Source: Ferrimonas balearica (lineage in GTDB: Bacteria > Pseudomonadota > Gammaproteobacteria > Enterobacterales > Shewanellaceae). From it: a stretch of DNA of 64,000 nt. The notes under the pieces are model-generated. The model ran no database searches, had not been told where the DNA came from, and saw only the letters and a list, made by a program, of their open reading frames with translations. The position numbers were made by a program, and so were the translations under genes. Location: assembly GCF_019802085.1 (NCBI RefSeq), contig NZ_JAHVHV010000002.1, positions 248,001 to 312,000 of the forward strand. The letters run 5' to 3'. This document shows positions 43,001-50,492 of the stretch, in pieces (position 1 is the first letter of the stretch; each line of letters starts with the position of its first letter).

Positions 43001-43240
43001 GGCCTCCTGGGCCACCTGGGCCAGCAACTGGGCGGCATAGTTGGCCTCATCATCGAGCGTTCGGATCTCGCTGGAGACCGCCTTGCTGGTCAGGGAGAGG
43101 CGGTCCACCAGGCCGGCTTTGGTCATCTCCTGGGTGAAGTAGTACTGCAGGCTGAGGCCCACCAGGCCGGTGAGCAGCGTTGCCAGGATCAGTAATCCCC
43201 CAACGGTGATGCGGATCGAAAACTTGCGGCCCTTCGCCAT
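40064..43240 (-). CDS. HD-GYP phosphodiesterase with Cache and substrate-binding sensor domains
   Basis: 1058 aa. Membrane helix 1 (about 12-33), a Cache-type periplasmic region (about 40-270), a complete SBP_bac_3-like domain (about 277-508; LGTLRVSNQDAWEP to RQALKEKWLQAE), a linker, membrane helix 2 (about 590-608), HAMP, and an HD-GYP domain. Catalytic motifs are HDCGK (His734, Asp735) and HHETLDGRGYP (His951), which should cleave cyclic di-GMP. The two motifs are 215 residues apart, against roughly 60 in standard HD-GYP proteins, owing to a charged helical insertion. GGAG lies seven bases before the ATG. Confidence 0.88.
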   Translation of the reverse strand: MAKGRKFSIRITVGGLLILATLLTGLVGLSLQYYFTQEMTKAGLVDRLSLTSKAVSSEIRTLDDEANYAAQLLAQVAQEALTPDQEARQQSLLIQALEGNPLFYSAYFGYGDGRFVQVLNLHSSQLVRDKMGAAPDDRWAVIHYPADSAKRLRTTRLLDAALRETDRHQESDNYAPHQRPWYKGAMQSGTYKTAPYLFHSLEINGQTYAQRVGDSEVVVGIDVVLSSVARKFADYARHHEVDATAEAYFFDQNGEILATNQTVPSEVPLPPSKPLTLTAEQQQYLANLGTLRVSNQDAWEPMDFTLGGVPKGYAIDLFALISEMTGIEFNFSNGQSWDQLRRGFIDGDIDVFHSLQRNLGSRHLGRFTQPIYRMPFALMTRPQAPISALHQWQGKRLGIIAGWSIIPALKADYPQLEIVEFSDLKPAFDALRANRIDGIIDSDEVLKYKISQYFFVDAQLHDTLSDINNRYDGDFYMVVSHDRPELQEILNRALDNISPAQRQALKEKWLQAEHGRPSAKFASTVPHKAILDIVDSGRGLGTLQRRTLSDQPAYLYVEQVGDLNQVKDYIAVAIPEAFVQKLVTERITPSVLITAGVIILLLPLAWLCSRPIVRPILQLRHETLKIEGRRFDEVQRVKTQIKEIDDLSQSVNQMAATIHAHEQAQQAFIESFIKLIANAIDDKSPYTAGHCNRVPELGAMLAEAVEQSQAGPFADFAFANEDERREFRIAAWLHDCGKITTPDHIVDKGSKLEAIYNRIHEVRMRFEVLWRDAEISALKAQAEAPAQAEEITRALEARQQQLQQQFAFVAQCNVGGEYFDPDKVAELHAIGAQTWVRHFDDRLGLSPQEESLLQDEGQPLPATEPLLADRPEHKIQARQDRTTDEALGITLRPPALEQNLGELYNLSIGRGTLTAEDRYRINEHMVSGIKMLESLPFPPELKRVPRYATTHHETLDGRGYPRGLTEAQLSVPEQILVLADIFEALTASDRPYKRAKPLSVAIDIMHKMALNRHFDRALFELFLTSGTYLRYAEAYLPAEQIDPVDISQYLSDDEEAAA

Positions 43241-43730
43241 CGCGTGCTCCCTGCAGTGTGTTGGCTGTCCCTCGCGAGATTGTTCGATTATTGCACTGCC
43301 TACCGGGTGCGGCAATCCGGCTATGGCCTTAATTTTATTGAGGTTAGTTTGTCTTTGTTCGCTAATTTCCCGTGGTGCCACTATTGTTCGTCGCGCTCAG
43401 CACTTCACCGAGGTCGCAGAGGTATTGCGGGGACTGCCCCGCGGCAGGTCAGGGGACAGGTCCCCCGACACCCCCTAATGCCTCCGGGCGGCGAGTCTCC
43501 TCGCTCGGCGCGCCTTGCCGCGCCACTCTGGCCGGACTCGAATCCTTCTCGGCCAGCCACTCGGGCCATCCTTGGCCCTCGGTGGCGCTCTAAGTCGCTT
43601 TCACTCGGCACCGCCAGTCGACGATGTTTGGGGGTGTTTTCCCGCCTTAGTGTTCGTTGGCTGAAGAGCGAGAGCGCCAGTCGTGATAATCTCGGTCTAA
43701 GTCTCTGGCTGAAAAGTAAAAATAACGAAA
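43241..43730. other. 490-base gene-free region
   Basis: No gene is supported. The left part (to about 43380) is the promoter side of the HD-GYP gene. The centre holds the hairpin array listed separately. The right part (about 43620-43730) falls in GC toward the orphan gene. Frames open through the array encode low-complexity Arg/Ser/Pro peptides with no ribosome site. Confidence 0.5.
43427..43578. repeat. Array of six perfect stem-loops
   Basis: Six perfect hairpins occur in 152 bases: GCGGGG-ACTG-CCCCGC (43427-43442), GGGGAC-AG-GTCCCC (43452-43465), GCGAG-TCTC-CTCGC (43491-43504), GGCGCG-N6-CGCGCC (43507-43524), TGGCCG-N15-CGGCCA (43529-43555) and GGGCCA-TCCT-TGGCCC (43563-43578). GGGGAC hairpins recall REP elements mobilised by Y1 (RAYT) transposases, but no transposase is present in the window. 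Confidence 0.6.
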
Positions 43731-44135
43731 ATGCATATGCTTGCTCTGTCTCCAAGAAGGATGCTGATTGGGGCTGCCATGCTCGGAGTCTCAGGGAGTG
43801 CTGCGGCGGATATCTTCAACGAGAGCTATGTATCGAGCTCAGTTGGCTTTGTCGAGGGGGCGGTTAACACCGTTCTTGAGATATCCAAATGGAGCGAACC
43901 TGGATTGGACTTTTCTCAGGTGTGTATCGGGCTGGACTCGGCGGTGGGCGCAAATAGACCTTTCATTGAGGAGTTGAGCCGGACCATTGCCGAAAAAGAG
44001 GGGAAAGCTGATTTACATAATAAGATGCTCAATGACATCAATTGGCACTTGAAGGCGGTATATCCGGTTTGTCCTCCAGAGCAGTATCCTCGGCTTTCGC
44101 CCTTTGTCGCACGAAAGTCACCGTGGGATTCTTGA
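43731..44135 (+). CDS. Orphan exported protein of atypical composition
   Basis: 134 aa. A signal peptide (MLIGAAMLGVSGSAAA, about 11-26) is followed by a mature region with two cysteines (SQVCIGLD, VYPVCPPEQY) and no recognisable family. GC content is clearly lower than in neighbours, codon choice is different and no good ribosome site precedes the ATG at 43731 (43737 and 43761 are alternatives). It is likely a recently acquired gene next to the hairpin array. Confidence 0.5.
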   Translation: MHMLALSPRRMLIGAAMLGVSGSAAADIFNESYVSSSVGFVEGAVNTVLEISKWSEPGLDFSQVCIGLDSAVGANRPFIEELSRTIAEKEGKADLHNKMLNDINWHLKAVYPVCPPEQYPRLSPFVARKSPWDS

Positions 44136-44238
44136 GCCTATAGCTCTCACGCACTGCCTTTGATTCGCTGCGTCTGAGGTTGTGGTGTATCGAACGCCGC
44201 CATCGTGCGTGCCCCTTGGGCAAGCCGCGGTGGGGTTG

Positions 44239-44244
44239 GTACAC
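44239..44244 (+). promoter_or_regulatory. Possible -10 element for the DUF2797 operon
   Basis: TACACT, preceded by TTGG as part of an extended element, lies 31 bases before the start of the DUF2797 gene. No convincing -35 is seen. Confidence 0.4.
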
Positions 44245-44274
44245 TGGGCTTTTTCCCCAAGGAGCACGCTTGCC

Positions 44275-45090
44275 ATGCAAGGCACCCTCTCCAAGATGGC
44301 GATTCAGCTGGGCCAGCCCGCCCAGTACGAGCTCAAGGTGGGCGATGAGCGCCTGCCCCTCAACGCCCTGATCGGCCAGACCCTGACCCTCAACTACACC
44401 GGCAAGATCTACTGCGACGCCTGCGGGCGCAAGACCAGCAAGAGCTACTCCCAGGGCCACTGCTTCCCCTGCATGAAGAAGCTGGCGCGCTGCGACATGT
44501 GCATCATGAAGCCGGAGACCTGCCACTTCGCCGCCGGCACCTGCCGGGAGCCCGAGTGGGGCGAGACCCACTGCATGATCCCCCACTTCGTCTACCTGGC
44601 GAACACCTCCGGCCTCAAGGTGGGGATCACCCGCCACAGCCAGGTGCCCACCCGCTGGCTGGATCAGGGCGCCACCCAGGCGCTGCCGATCCTCAAGGTG
44701 GCCACCCGGCAGCTGTCGGGCCTGGTGGAGGTGGAACTGGCCAAGCTGGTGGCGGACAAGACCAATTGGCGGGCGATGCTCAAAGGCGCCGGCGCGCCGA
44801 TGGATCTCAAGGCCGAGGCCGAGCGCCTGCTGCCGGCCATCGAAGAGAAGCTGACGGCATTGGGCAGCCAGTTCGGGGTGGACGCCATCGAGCGGCTGGA
44901 CGAGGCGGTGGTGACAATCGACTACCCGGTGAACCAGTACCCGGTGAAGATCGCCTCCCACAACTTCGACAAGGTCCCCGAGGTGTCCGGCCAGCTGCTG
45001 GGGATCAAGGGCCAGTACCTGATCTTCGACACCGGGGTGATCAACATCCGCAAGTTCACCGGCTACGAGGTGGCGGTGCAGCATGGCTGA
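44275..45090 (+). CDS. DUF2797 zinc-binding protein
   Basis: 271 aa. Cysteine pairs [29 protein letters not shown] and a later [13 protein letters not shown] form an N-terminal zinc-binding region (about 43-102), followed by a GIY-YIG-like segment ([17 protein letters not shown]). This is the DUF2797 layout; function unknown. AAGGAG precedes the ATG. Its end overlaps the yaiI-like gene by eight bases. Confidence 0.82.
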   Translation: MQGTLSKMAIQLGQPAQYELKVGDERLPLNALIGQTLTLNYTGKIYCDACGRKTSKSYSQGHCFPCMKKLARCDMCIMKPETCHFAAGTCREPEWGETHCMIPHFVYLANTSGLKVGITRHSQVPTRWLDQGATQALPILKVATRQLSGLVEVELAKLVADKTNWRAMLKGAGAPMDLKAEAERLLPAIEEKLTALGSQFGVDAIERLDEAVVTIDYPVNQYPVKIASHNFDKVPEVSGQLLGIKGQYLIFDTGVINIRKFTGYEVAVQHG

Positions 45091-45544
45091 GCGGCCCACC
45101 CTCTACGTCGATGCCGACGCCTGCCCCAAGGTGATCAAGGAGATCCTCTATCGGGCGGCGGACCGCACCGGCCTGACCCTGCTGCTGGTGGCCAACCAGC
45201 CGCTGTCGGTGCCACCGAGCCCCCACATCCGTACCCTGCGGGTGCAGGCGGGGTTCGACGTGGCGGACAACGAGATCGTCCGCCGGGTGCAGGCGGGGGA
45301 TCTGGTGATCACCGCCGACATCCCCTTGGCGGCGGAGGTGATCGAAAAAGGCGCCGTGGCCTTGAACCCCCGAGGCGAGCTCTACACGGTGCACAACATC
45401 CGGGCCCGCCTCAACATGCGCGATTTTATGGACACCCTGCGCTCCAGTGGCGTGCAGACCGGGGGGCCGCCGCCGTTGTCGCAAACTGAGCGGATGGCCT
45501 TCGCCAACGCCTTGGACCGCTATCTGGCCAAGGCACTGCGCTGA
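45083..45544 (+). CDS. yaiI: YaiI/YqxD family protein (DUF188)
   Basis: 153 aa, full length. [20 protein letters not shown] at the start and [29 protein letters not shown] are the family's acidic, PIN-domain-like motifs, suggesting a nuclease, though no activity is established. It overlaps its neighbours on both sides (eight bases and one base), so the three genes form one translationally linked operon. Confidence 0.88.
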   Translation: MAERPTLYVDADACPKVIKEILYRAADRTGLTLLLVANQPLSVPPSPHIRTLRVQAGFDVADNEIVRRVQAGDLVITADIPLAAEVIEKGAVALNPRGELYTVHNIRARLNMRDFMDTLRSSGVQTGGPPPLSQTERMAFANALDRYLAKALR

Positions 45545-45795
45545 TGGCCAAGCCCAACCCCAAGGGGCCCAGCACCACGGTGGCCATCGCCTGCGCCAAG
45601 TGCCGTACCCCGTTGTACCGCTATCGCAAAGGCGGCAAGGGGGCCCTGGTGAAGTGCTTCAAGGAGCGCATCGCCGAGGATTTCACCCAGGCGCCGGGGA
45701 TCTGTCCCGGCTGCGGCAGCCAGTTCGCCCGGGACACCCTGGTGCGCGGCACGCCGGCGTTTAAAATCGTCGGCGGTAAGGTGTCGGTGAAGTAA
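45544..45795 (+). CDS. Small zinc-ribbon protein
   Basis: 83 aa. Two CxxC pairs (IACAKCRTPL and GICPGCGSQF) about 36 residues apart form a zinc ribbon; the intervening segment is basic. A nucleic-acid-binding role is plausible but unproven. Its ATG shares a base with the yaiI stop. Confidence 0.75.
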   Translation: MAKPNPKGPSTTVAIACAKCRTPLYRYRKGGKGALVKCFKERIAEDFTQAPGICPGCGSQFARDTLVRGTPAFKIVGGKVSVK

Positions 45796-45933
45796 CCGCT
45801 TGCGCAGAGGGCTTCGTCTCGGCCGGCCCGGGCCGTGAACTCGCCGGCAAACTGGCCCATCGCCCGGTGTTGGGGCGGAACCCCGTCCCGCTTTTCTCCC
45901 TCTACCGGTCATCTTTCGCAAAGGATGACCATA

Positions 45934-46653
45934 ATGAACCGACGTCACTTCCTCACCGCCCTTGGGGCCAGCACCCTGGCTCTGGCCAGCCGCCCCCTGT
46001 GGGCCAAGGAGACCCCCATGCCCGCCCAGCTGCGCGGCGACGGCACCCCCTACCGGATCGGCGCTTTGGTGTTCGATGACTACGAAACCCTGGACCTGCA
46101 TGGCCCGGTGGAGATGCTGGGCCACATGCCCGGCGCCCAGATCCAGCTTATCGGCGCCGGGGAGACCGCCCGGGCCTACCAGGGCCCCCGGGTGGTGGTG
46201 GACCGCCCGCTGTCTGAGCCCGAACCGCTGGATCTGTTCCTGGTGCCCGGCGGTCTGGGTACCCGAACCCTGGTGAACCAGCCGGAGCTGGTCGCCCAAA
46301 TTCGCCGCCAGGCGCAGATGAGCGAGCGGGTCTTCAGCGTCTGCACCGGCGCCGCGCTGCTGGCCCAGGCGGGACTGCTGGACGGCAAGCGGGTGACCAC
46401 CAACAAGGCGGCCTTTGAGTGGGTGGCCTCTTTGGCCCCCCAGGCCCAGTGGCAGGGGCGGGCCCGCTGGGTGGAGGATGGCCGTCTTATCACCTCCTCG
46501 GGGGTGTCGGCAGGCACCGACGCGGCCCTGGCCCTGGTGGCCCAGCTCAAGGGGCGGGAGGAAGCGGAGCGCATCGCCGCACTGGCGGAGTATCACTGGA
46601 ACGACGACCCGGATCAGGACCCCTTCGCCATCACCTGGGGCACCGACGGCTGA
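45934..46653 (+). CDS. Tat-exported DJ-1/PfpI family protein
   Basis: 239 aa. MNRRHFLTALGASTLALA is a twin-arginine signal. The DJ-1/PfpI domain follows (about 40-225) with acidic Glu60 (HGPVEML) and the nucleophile elbow VFSVCTGAALLAQAG (Cys137). Related proteins include isonitrile hydratases and GATase1-like hydrolases; export of such a protein as a folded unit is unusual. AAAGGA lies eight bases before the ATG at 45934. Confidence 0.82.
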   Translation: MNRRHFLTALGASTLALASRPLWAKETPMPAQLRGDGTPYRIGALVFDDYETLDLHGPVEMLGHMPGAQIQLIGAGETARAYQGPRVVVDRPLSEPEPLDLFLVPGGLGTRTLVNQPELVAQIRRQAQMSERVFSVCTGAALLAQAGLLDGKRVTTNKAAFEWVASLAPQAQWQGRARWVEDGRLITSSGVSAGTDAALALVAQLKGREEAERIAALAEYHWNDDPDQDPFAITWGTDG

Positions 46654-46689
46654 GCCCCTGGAGTCCGGGGCGACTCGTAGGATCTTGAA

Positions 46690-46776
46690 AACACACTTTG
46701 TTACTTCTGTGGCTTAACGGTTAATGTGTGTTGGGATAATGTATCGGTCACGTTGCCGCGATTGCGCAGCGATACA
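46690..46776. promoter_or_regulatory. Nested inverted repeats and promoter before M3 peptidase
   Basis: AACACAC (46690-46696) is mirrored by GTGTGTT (46726-46732), and TGTATCG (46740-46746) by CGATACA (46770-46776). GATAAT at 46735-46740 is a good -10 between the two dyads, so at least one is placed as an operator. The leader to the peptidase ATG would be about 120 bases. Confidence 0.5.
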
Positions 46777-46868
46777 CCATAACAATCAAAACACGCATTT
46801 TCGGGCTGTCGGCAAGGCACTGAGTTTCGGGGCCGGGACACCCGCGTTCAACCACAAGGATCGATTGG

Positions 46869-49037
46869 ATGTTACGCAAGACTCTTTTGGCCTCCAGCGT
46901 TGTCCTGGCCCTGGCCGCCTGCTCCGACAACCCCACCGTTTCCGTCGCCGTTGATGCTCCGGCCGCCGCCGTTGAAGCCGAAGTGGCCACCGCCGCCCTG
47001 CCGGACAGCAACCCGCTCAAGCACGCCAGCACCCTGCTGTACCAGGCTCCGGATTTCACCAAGATCACCGACGATCACTTCAAGCCGGCCTTTGTGGCGG
47101 GCATGGCAGAGCACATGGCGGAGATCGACGCCATCGCCAACAACCCCGAGCCGGCCACTTTCGATAACACCCTGGTGGCCATGGAGAAAAGTGGTCAGCT
47201 ACTGGGCCGCACCGCTTCGGTGTTCTACAACCTCTCCAGCTCCACCGGCAACGACGCCCGTCGCGCCCTGGAAACCGAGATGGGCCCCAAGTTTGCCGAG
47301 CACCAGGACAACATCTACCTCAACGCCAAGCTGTTCGAGCGGGTCAAGGCGATCTACGACCATCGCGCCGAGCTGGGCCTGACTCCCGAGGGCCTGCGCC
47401 TGACCGAAGTGACCTACGAGCGCTTCGTCCGCGCCGGTGCCAACCTCACCGCCGAGCAGAAGCTCAAGGTGCGTGAGCTGAACAAGCGCCTGTCCGAGCT
47501 GACCAACCGCTTCGGCCAGAACCTGCTGGCCGCCAGCAAGGAGAGCGCCGTGCCCGTGGCCGATCTGGCCCAACTGGCCGGTCTGACCGAAGGCGCCATC
47601 GCCTCCGCCAAGGCCGCCGCCGAGCAGGCCGGTCTGGAAGGCTACCTGCTGACCCTGACCAACACCACGCGCCAGTCCGCCCTGTCCAGCCTGGAGAACC
47701 GCGAGCTGCGTCAGAAGCTGTGGGAGGCCTCCGCCTACCGCGCCACCGAAGGCGAGTACGACAACCAGGCGATCCTGCTGGAGCTGGCCAAGCTGCGCGC
47801 CGAGAAGGGCGAGCTGTTCGGCTTTGACAACTGGGCCGAGTACAAGCTGCAGTCCCAGATGGCCAAGACCCCGGAGAACGTGATGGACCTGCTGGGCTCC
47901 ATGGCGCCCAAGGTGGTGGCCAACGCCGAGAAGGAAGCGGCGGAGATCGCCGCCATGATGGCCGCCGACGGGGTGGAAGGTGAGGTTCAGCCCTGGGATT
48001 GGCTCTACTACGCCGAGAAGGTGCGCCAGCAGAAGTTCAACCTGGACGCCGCCGAGGTGGCCAAGTACTTCTCCTTCGACAAGGTGCTCAAGGACGGCGT
48101 CTTCTACACCATGGAGCGTCAGTTCGGCGTCACCTTCAAGCTGCGCCCCGACCTGCCGAGCTACCACCCGGACGTCGAGGTCTACGAGGTGTTCGATCAC
48201 GATGGCAAGAGCATGGCTCTGTTCTACGCCGACTACTTCGCCCGTGAGGGCAAGCGCGGTGGTGCCTGGATGAACGCCTTTGTCGGTCAGTCCAACCTGA
48301 TGAACGCCAAGCCGGTGGTCGTCAACGTGATGAACATCGAGAAGGCCGGCGAAGGCCAGCCCCAGCTGGTTAGCTTCGATGAAGCCACCACCATGTTCCA
48401 CGAGATGGGCCACGGTGTGCACGGTCTGTTCTCCGATGTGACCTACCCCAGCCTGGCGGGCACCAGCGTGTCCCGGGACTTCGTGGAGTTCCCCTCCACT
48501 TACCAGGAAGACTGGGCGGTGCACCCGGAAGTGATCGCCAACTACGCCAAGCACGTGGAGACCGGTGAGCCGATCCCCGCGGATCTGCTGGCCAAGGTGC
48601 TGGCGGCCAGCAAGTTCAACCAGGGCTTCGACACCCTGGAGTACCTGTCCGCGGCCCTGCTGGACATGGAGTGGCACGCCATGGGCAGTGACGTGAAAGT
48701 CACCGACGTGGAAGCCTTCGAAGCCGAAGCGCTGAAGAAGCACGGTGTGAACCTGGGCGCCATCCCGCCCCGTTACAAGTCCACCTACTTCGCCCACGTC
48801 TTTGCCGGCGGCTACTCTGCGGGCTACTACGCCTACATGTGGAGTGAGATCCTGGCGGCCGACGCCTTCGCCCACGTGCGCGACACCGGTGGCCTGACCC
48901 GCGAGCGTGGCCAGCTGTTCCGTGAGAAGATCCTCTCCATCGGCAACACCCAGGACCTGATGGAAGCCTACAAGGGCTTCAAGGGCGATGAGCCCACCTC
49001 CGAGGCCCTGCTGATCCGCCGCGGCATCGCCCTGTAA
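46869..49037 (+). CDS. dcp: Lipoprotein M3-family peptidyl-dipeptidase (Dcp-like)
   Basis: 722 aa. The start MLRKTLLASSVVLALAAC is a lipoprotein signal with Cys18. The thermolysin-like zinc motif HEMGH begins at residue 511, and the C-terminal region AHVFAGGYSAGYYAYMWSE is typical of dipeptidyl carboxypeptidase Dcp, which removes dipeptides from peptide C-termini. Codon use is unusually even and strongly biased, suggesting high expression. A strong terminator follows. Confidence 0.93.
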   Translation: MLRKTLLASSVVLALAACSDNPTVSVAVDAPAAAVEAEVATAALPDSNPLKHASTLLYQAPDFTKITDDHFKPAFVAGMAEHMAEIDAIANNPEPATFDNTLVAMEKSGQLLGRTASVFYNLSSSTGNDARRALETEMGPKFAEHQDNIYLNAKLFERVKAIYDHRAELGLTPEGLRLTEVTYERFVRAGANLTAEQKLKVRELNKRLSELTNRFGQNLLAASKESAVPVADLAQLAGLTEGAIASAKAAAEQAGLEGYLLTLTNTTRQSALSSLENRELRQKLWEASAYRATEGEYDNQAILLELAKLRAEKGELFGFDNWAEYKLQSQMAKTPENVMDLLGSMAPKVVANAEKEAAEIAAMMAADGVEGEVQPWDWLYYAEKVRQQKFNLDAAEVAKYFSFDKVLKDGVFYTMERQFGVTFKLRPDLPSYHPDVEVYEVFDHDGKSMALFYADYFAREGKRGGAWMNAFVGQSNLMNAKPVVVNVMNIEKAGEGQPQLVSFDEATTMFHEMGHGVHGLFSDVTYPSLAGTSVSRDFVEFPSTYQEDWAVHPEVIANYAKHVETGEPIPADLLAKVLAASKFNQGFDTLEYLSAALLDMEWHAMGSDVKVTDVEAFEAEALKKHGVNLGAIPPRYKSTYFAHVFAGGYSAGYYAYMWSEILAADAFAHVRDTGGLTRERGQLFREKILSIGNTQDLMEAYKGFKGDEPTSEALLIRRGIAL

Positions 49038-49056
49038 GCTGACGCGATAGCCCAAT

Positions 49057-49085
49057 AAAAAGCCCGCCATTTGGCGGGCTTTTTT
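49057..49085. terminator. Bidirectional terminator after dcp
   Basis: A 12-base stem (AAAAAGCCCGCC with its complement) closes an ATTT loop, with six T residues. It also lies after the convergent lipoprotein gene. Confidence 0.95.
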
Positions 49086-49101
49086 GTGTCTGCGCTCTTC
49101 G

Positions 49102-49362
49102 TCAGTTGCTCTGCGGGGTGACGGTGCGGGTGCGCATGATGCGGGCCGCTTCCTGGGCTTCCGCTTCGCGCTGGGCCGAGGTGGTGCAGCGGCGGGTGGG
49201 CATGCGGGAGCCGGCCTGCACCACCCGGTCGCAGCGGTAGCCGTCCTTGCGTTCGGCGGTGGTGGCGCCCTCTTCACTGTCCCCACCCTGGGGAGCACTG
49301 CTGCAGGCCCCAAGCACCAGGGTCAGGGCCAGGGGGATCAGGCTGTGGGTCAATCGGCGCAT
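49102..49362 (-). CDS. Small lipoprotein
   Basis: 86 aa. MRRLTHSLIPLALTLVLGAC is a lipoprotein signal with lipobox LGAC (Cys20), followed by a polar, charged chain with two cysteines (YRCDRVV, RRCTTS) and no recognised domain. Start chosen at the ATG that places the signal at the N-terminus, with GGAG a few bases upstream. Confidence 0.7.
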   Translation of the reverse strand: MRRLTHSLIPLALTLVLGACSSAPQGGDSEEGATTAERKDGYRCDRVVQAGSRMPTRRCTTSAQREAEAQEAARIMRTRTVTPQSN

Positions 49363-49475
49363 AGACAACTCCTTGTCTGTAAATTGAAAAGCAAAACAGA
49401 ACGTTAACGCCTTGTTGCCGACTGTACAAAAATCAATCTGATACAAAGTGTGTGGGATTTAACCTTGAATTAACC

Positions 49476-50387
49476 TCAAGGTGCGGGCGCGGCGCCGGGG
49501 CCACGCTCCAGGCTGCTGGCCAGCCGCTGGCGCAGCCACACCAGGGCGGGATCGGCGTCCCGGCGCTGGTGCCAGTAGAGGTGGATCTGCACCGGGGGCA
49601 GGGGCACCGGCAAAGGGTGCAGCCGGCACTGGGGTCCCACCAGGGGCTCGGCGATCCGCCGGGGCAGGGTCAGCAGGTAGTCGGTACCGGCCACCATCGT
49701 CGCGGCGGTCTGGTGGTTCTGGCAGCGGATCGTCACCCGGCGCTCCACCCCCTGCTCCGCCAGGGGCAGTGCCTCCAGCACCCGTCCCCGGGGCCGACTG
49801 GAGACCACCACATGGGGGCGGTGCTGGTAGGTGGTGCGATCCAGGGCGGTGAGGGCGACGTCGCTCAGTACCACCAGTTCGTCCTCCAGCAGCGCCTGAT
49901 GGCAAAGCTCCGGCTCCGGCGCCAGGCGCACGTCCACCGCCAGGTCCACCTGCCCCTGAGCCAGCTCCCGCACCAGCTGCTGGCGGTCGAAACGGGCACT
50001 GGTCAGGGTGCTGTGGGGCGCCTCGGTCATCAGGGTGCGGGCCAGTGCCGGCACCACCAAAGGCTCCAGGGCATCGGGGATCCCCAGGCGAAAGGCCAGG
50101 CTGGCCTCGGCGGGGGTGAAGTGGCCCCAGGCCTGCAGCAACTGGCGTAACTGGGCCAGCTGGTCCAGCAGCAGCGGGGCCATGCGCTGGCAACTGGGGG
50201 TGGGGCGCATGCCGTTGCCCTGGCGCTCAAACAGGGGCTCCCCCAACTGGGTGCGCAGCCGCTTGAGGGCGTGGCTGACGGCGGAGGGGGTGACGTGCAG
50301 GGCCTGGGCGGCGGCGGAGACGTTGCCCTCCCGGTAGAGGGCTTCGAACACCTTGAGAAGGTTGAGATCCAGCTGGTCCGGACGCAT
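49476..50387 (-). CDS. LysR-family regulator of the adjacent acyl-CoA cluster
   Basis: 303 aa. N-terminal helix-turn-helix (NLLKVFEALYREGNVSAAAQALHVTPSAVSHALKRLR cut; about 8-44) and a LysR substrate domain. It is divergent from the acyl-CoA dehydrogenase gene across 105 bases. That gap holds GTGAATT twice, 23 bases apart, and a TGAAT-N12-ATTCA dyad, consistent with LysR binding. The likely inducer is a metabolite of the pathway. Confidence 0.88.
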   Translation of the reverse strand: MRPDQLDLNLLKVFEALYREGNVSAAAQALHVTPSAVSHALKRLRTQLGEPLFERQGNGMRPTPSCQRMAPLLLDQLAQLRQLLQAWGHFTPAEASLAFRLGIPDALEPLVVPALARTLMTEAPHSTLTSARFDRQQLVRELAQGQVDLAVDVRLAPEPELCHQALLEDELVVLSDVALTALDRTTYQHRPHVVVSSRPRGRVLEALPLAEQGVERRVTIRCQNHQTAATMVAGTDYLLTLPRRIAEPLVGPQCRLHPLPVPLPPVQIHLYWHQRRDADPALVWLRQRLASSLERGPGAAPAP

Positions 50388-50392
50388 AGGTT

Positions 50393-50440
50393 GTGAATTC
50401 TGCTCAGCAAGTATCGTGAATTAGTTTCGTTTCATTCATT
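50393..50440. promoter_or_regulatory. Repeats in the LysR-acyl-CoA dehydrogenase gap
   Basis: GTGAATT occurs at 50393-50399 and 50416-50422, two helical turns apart. TGAAT at 50417 is mirrored by ATTCA about 12 bases on. Such T-N11/12-A dyads are typical LysR sites. Confidence 0.45.
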
Positions 50441-50492
50441 AACATATTTGCTCTAGAGTGACCAGAGAACCGGATGCCAGGAGGAGACCAGG

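Noticed and set aside
43529-43555. GACTCGAATCC within a stem, resembling a tRNA T-arm
   Set aside because: No acceptor, D or anticodon stems can be drawn around it and no CCA end is present.
43244-43867. A 207-codon plus-strand frame across the hairpin array
   Set aside because: It reads through palindromes, gives an Arg/Ser/Pro-rich peptide and overlaps the orphan gene in another frame.
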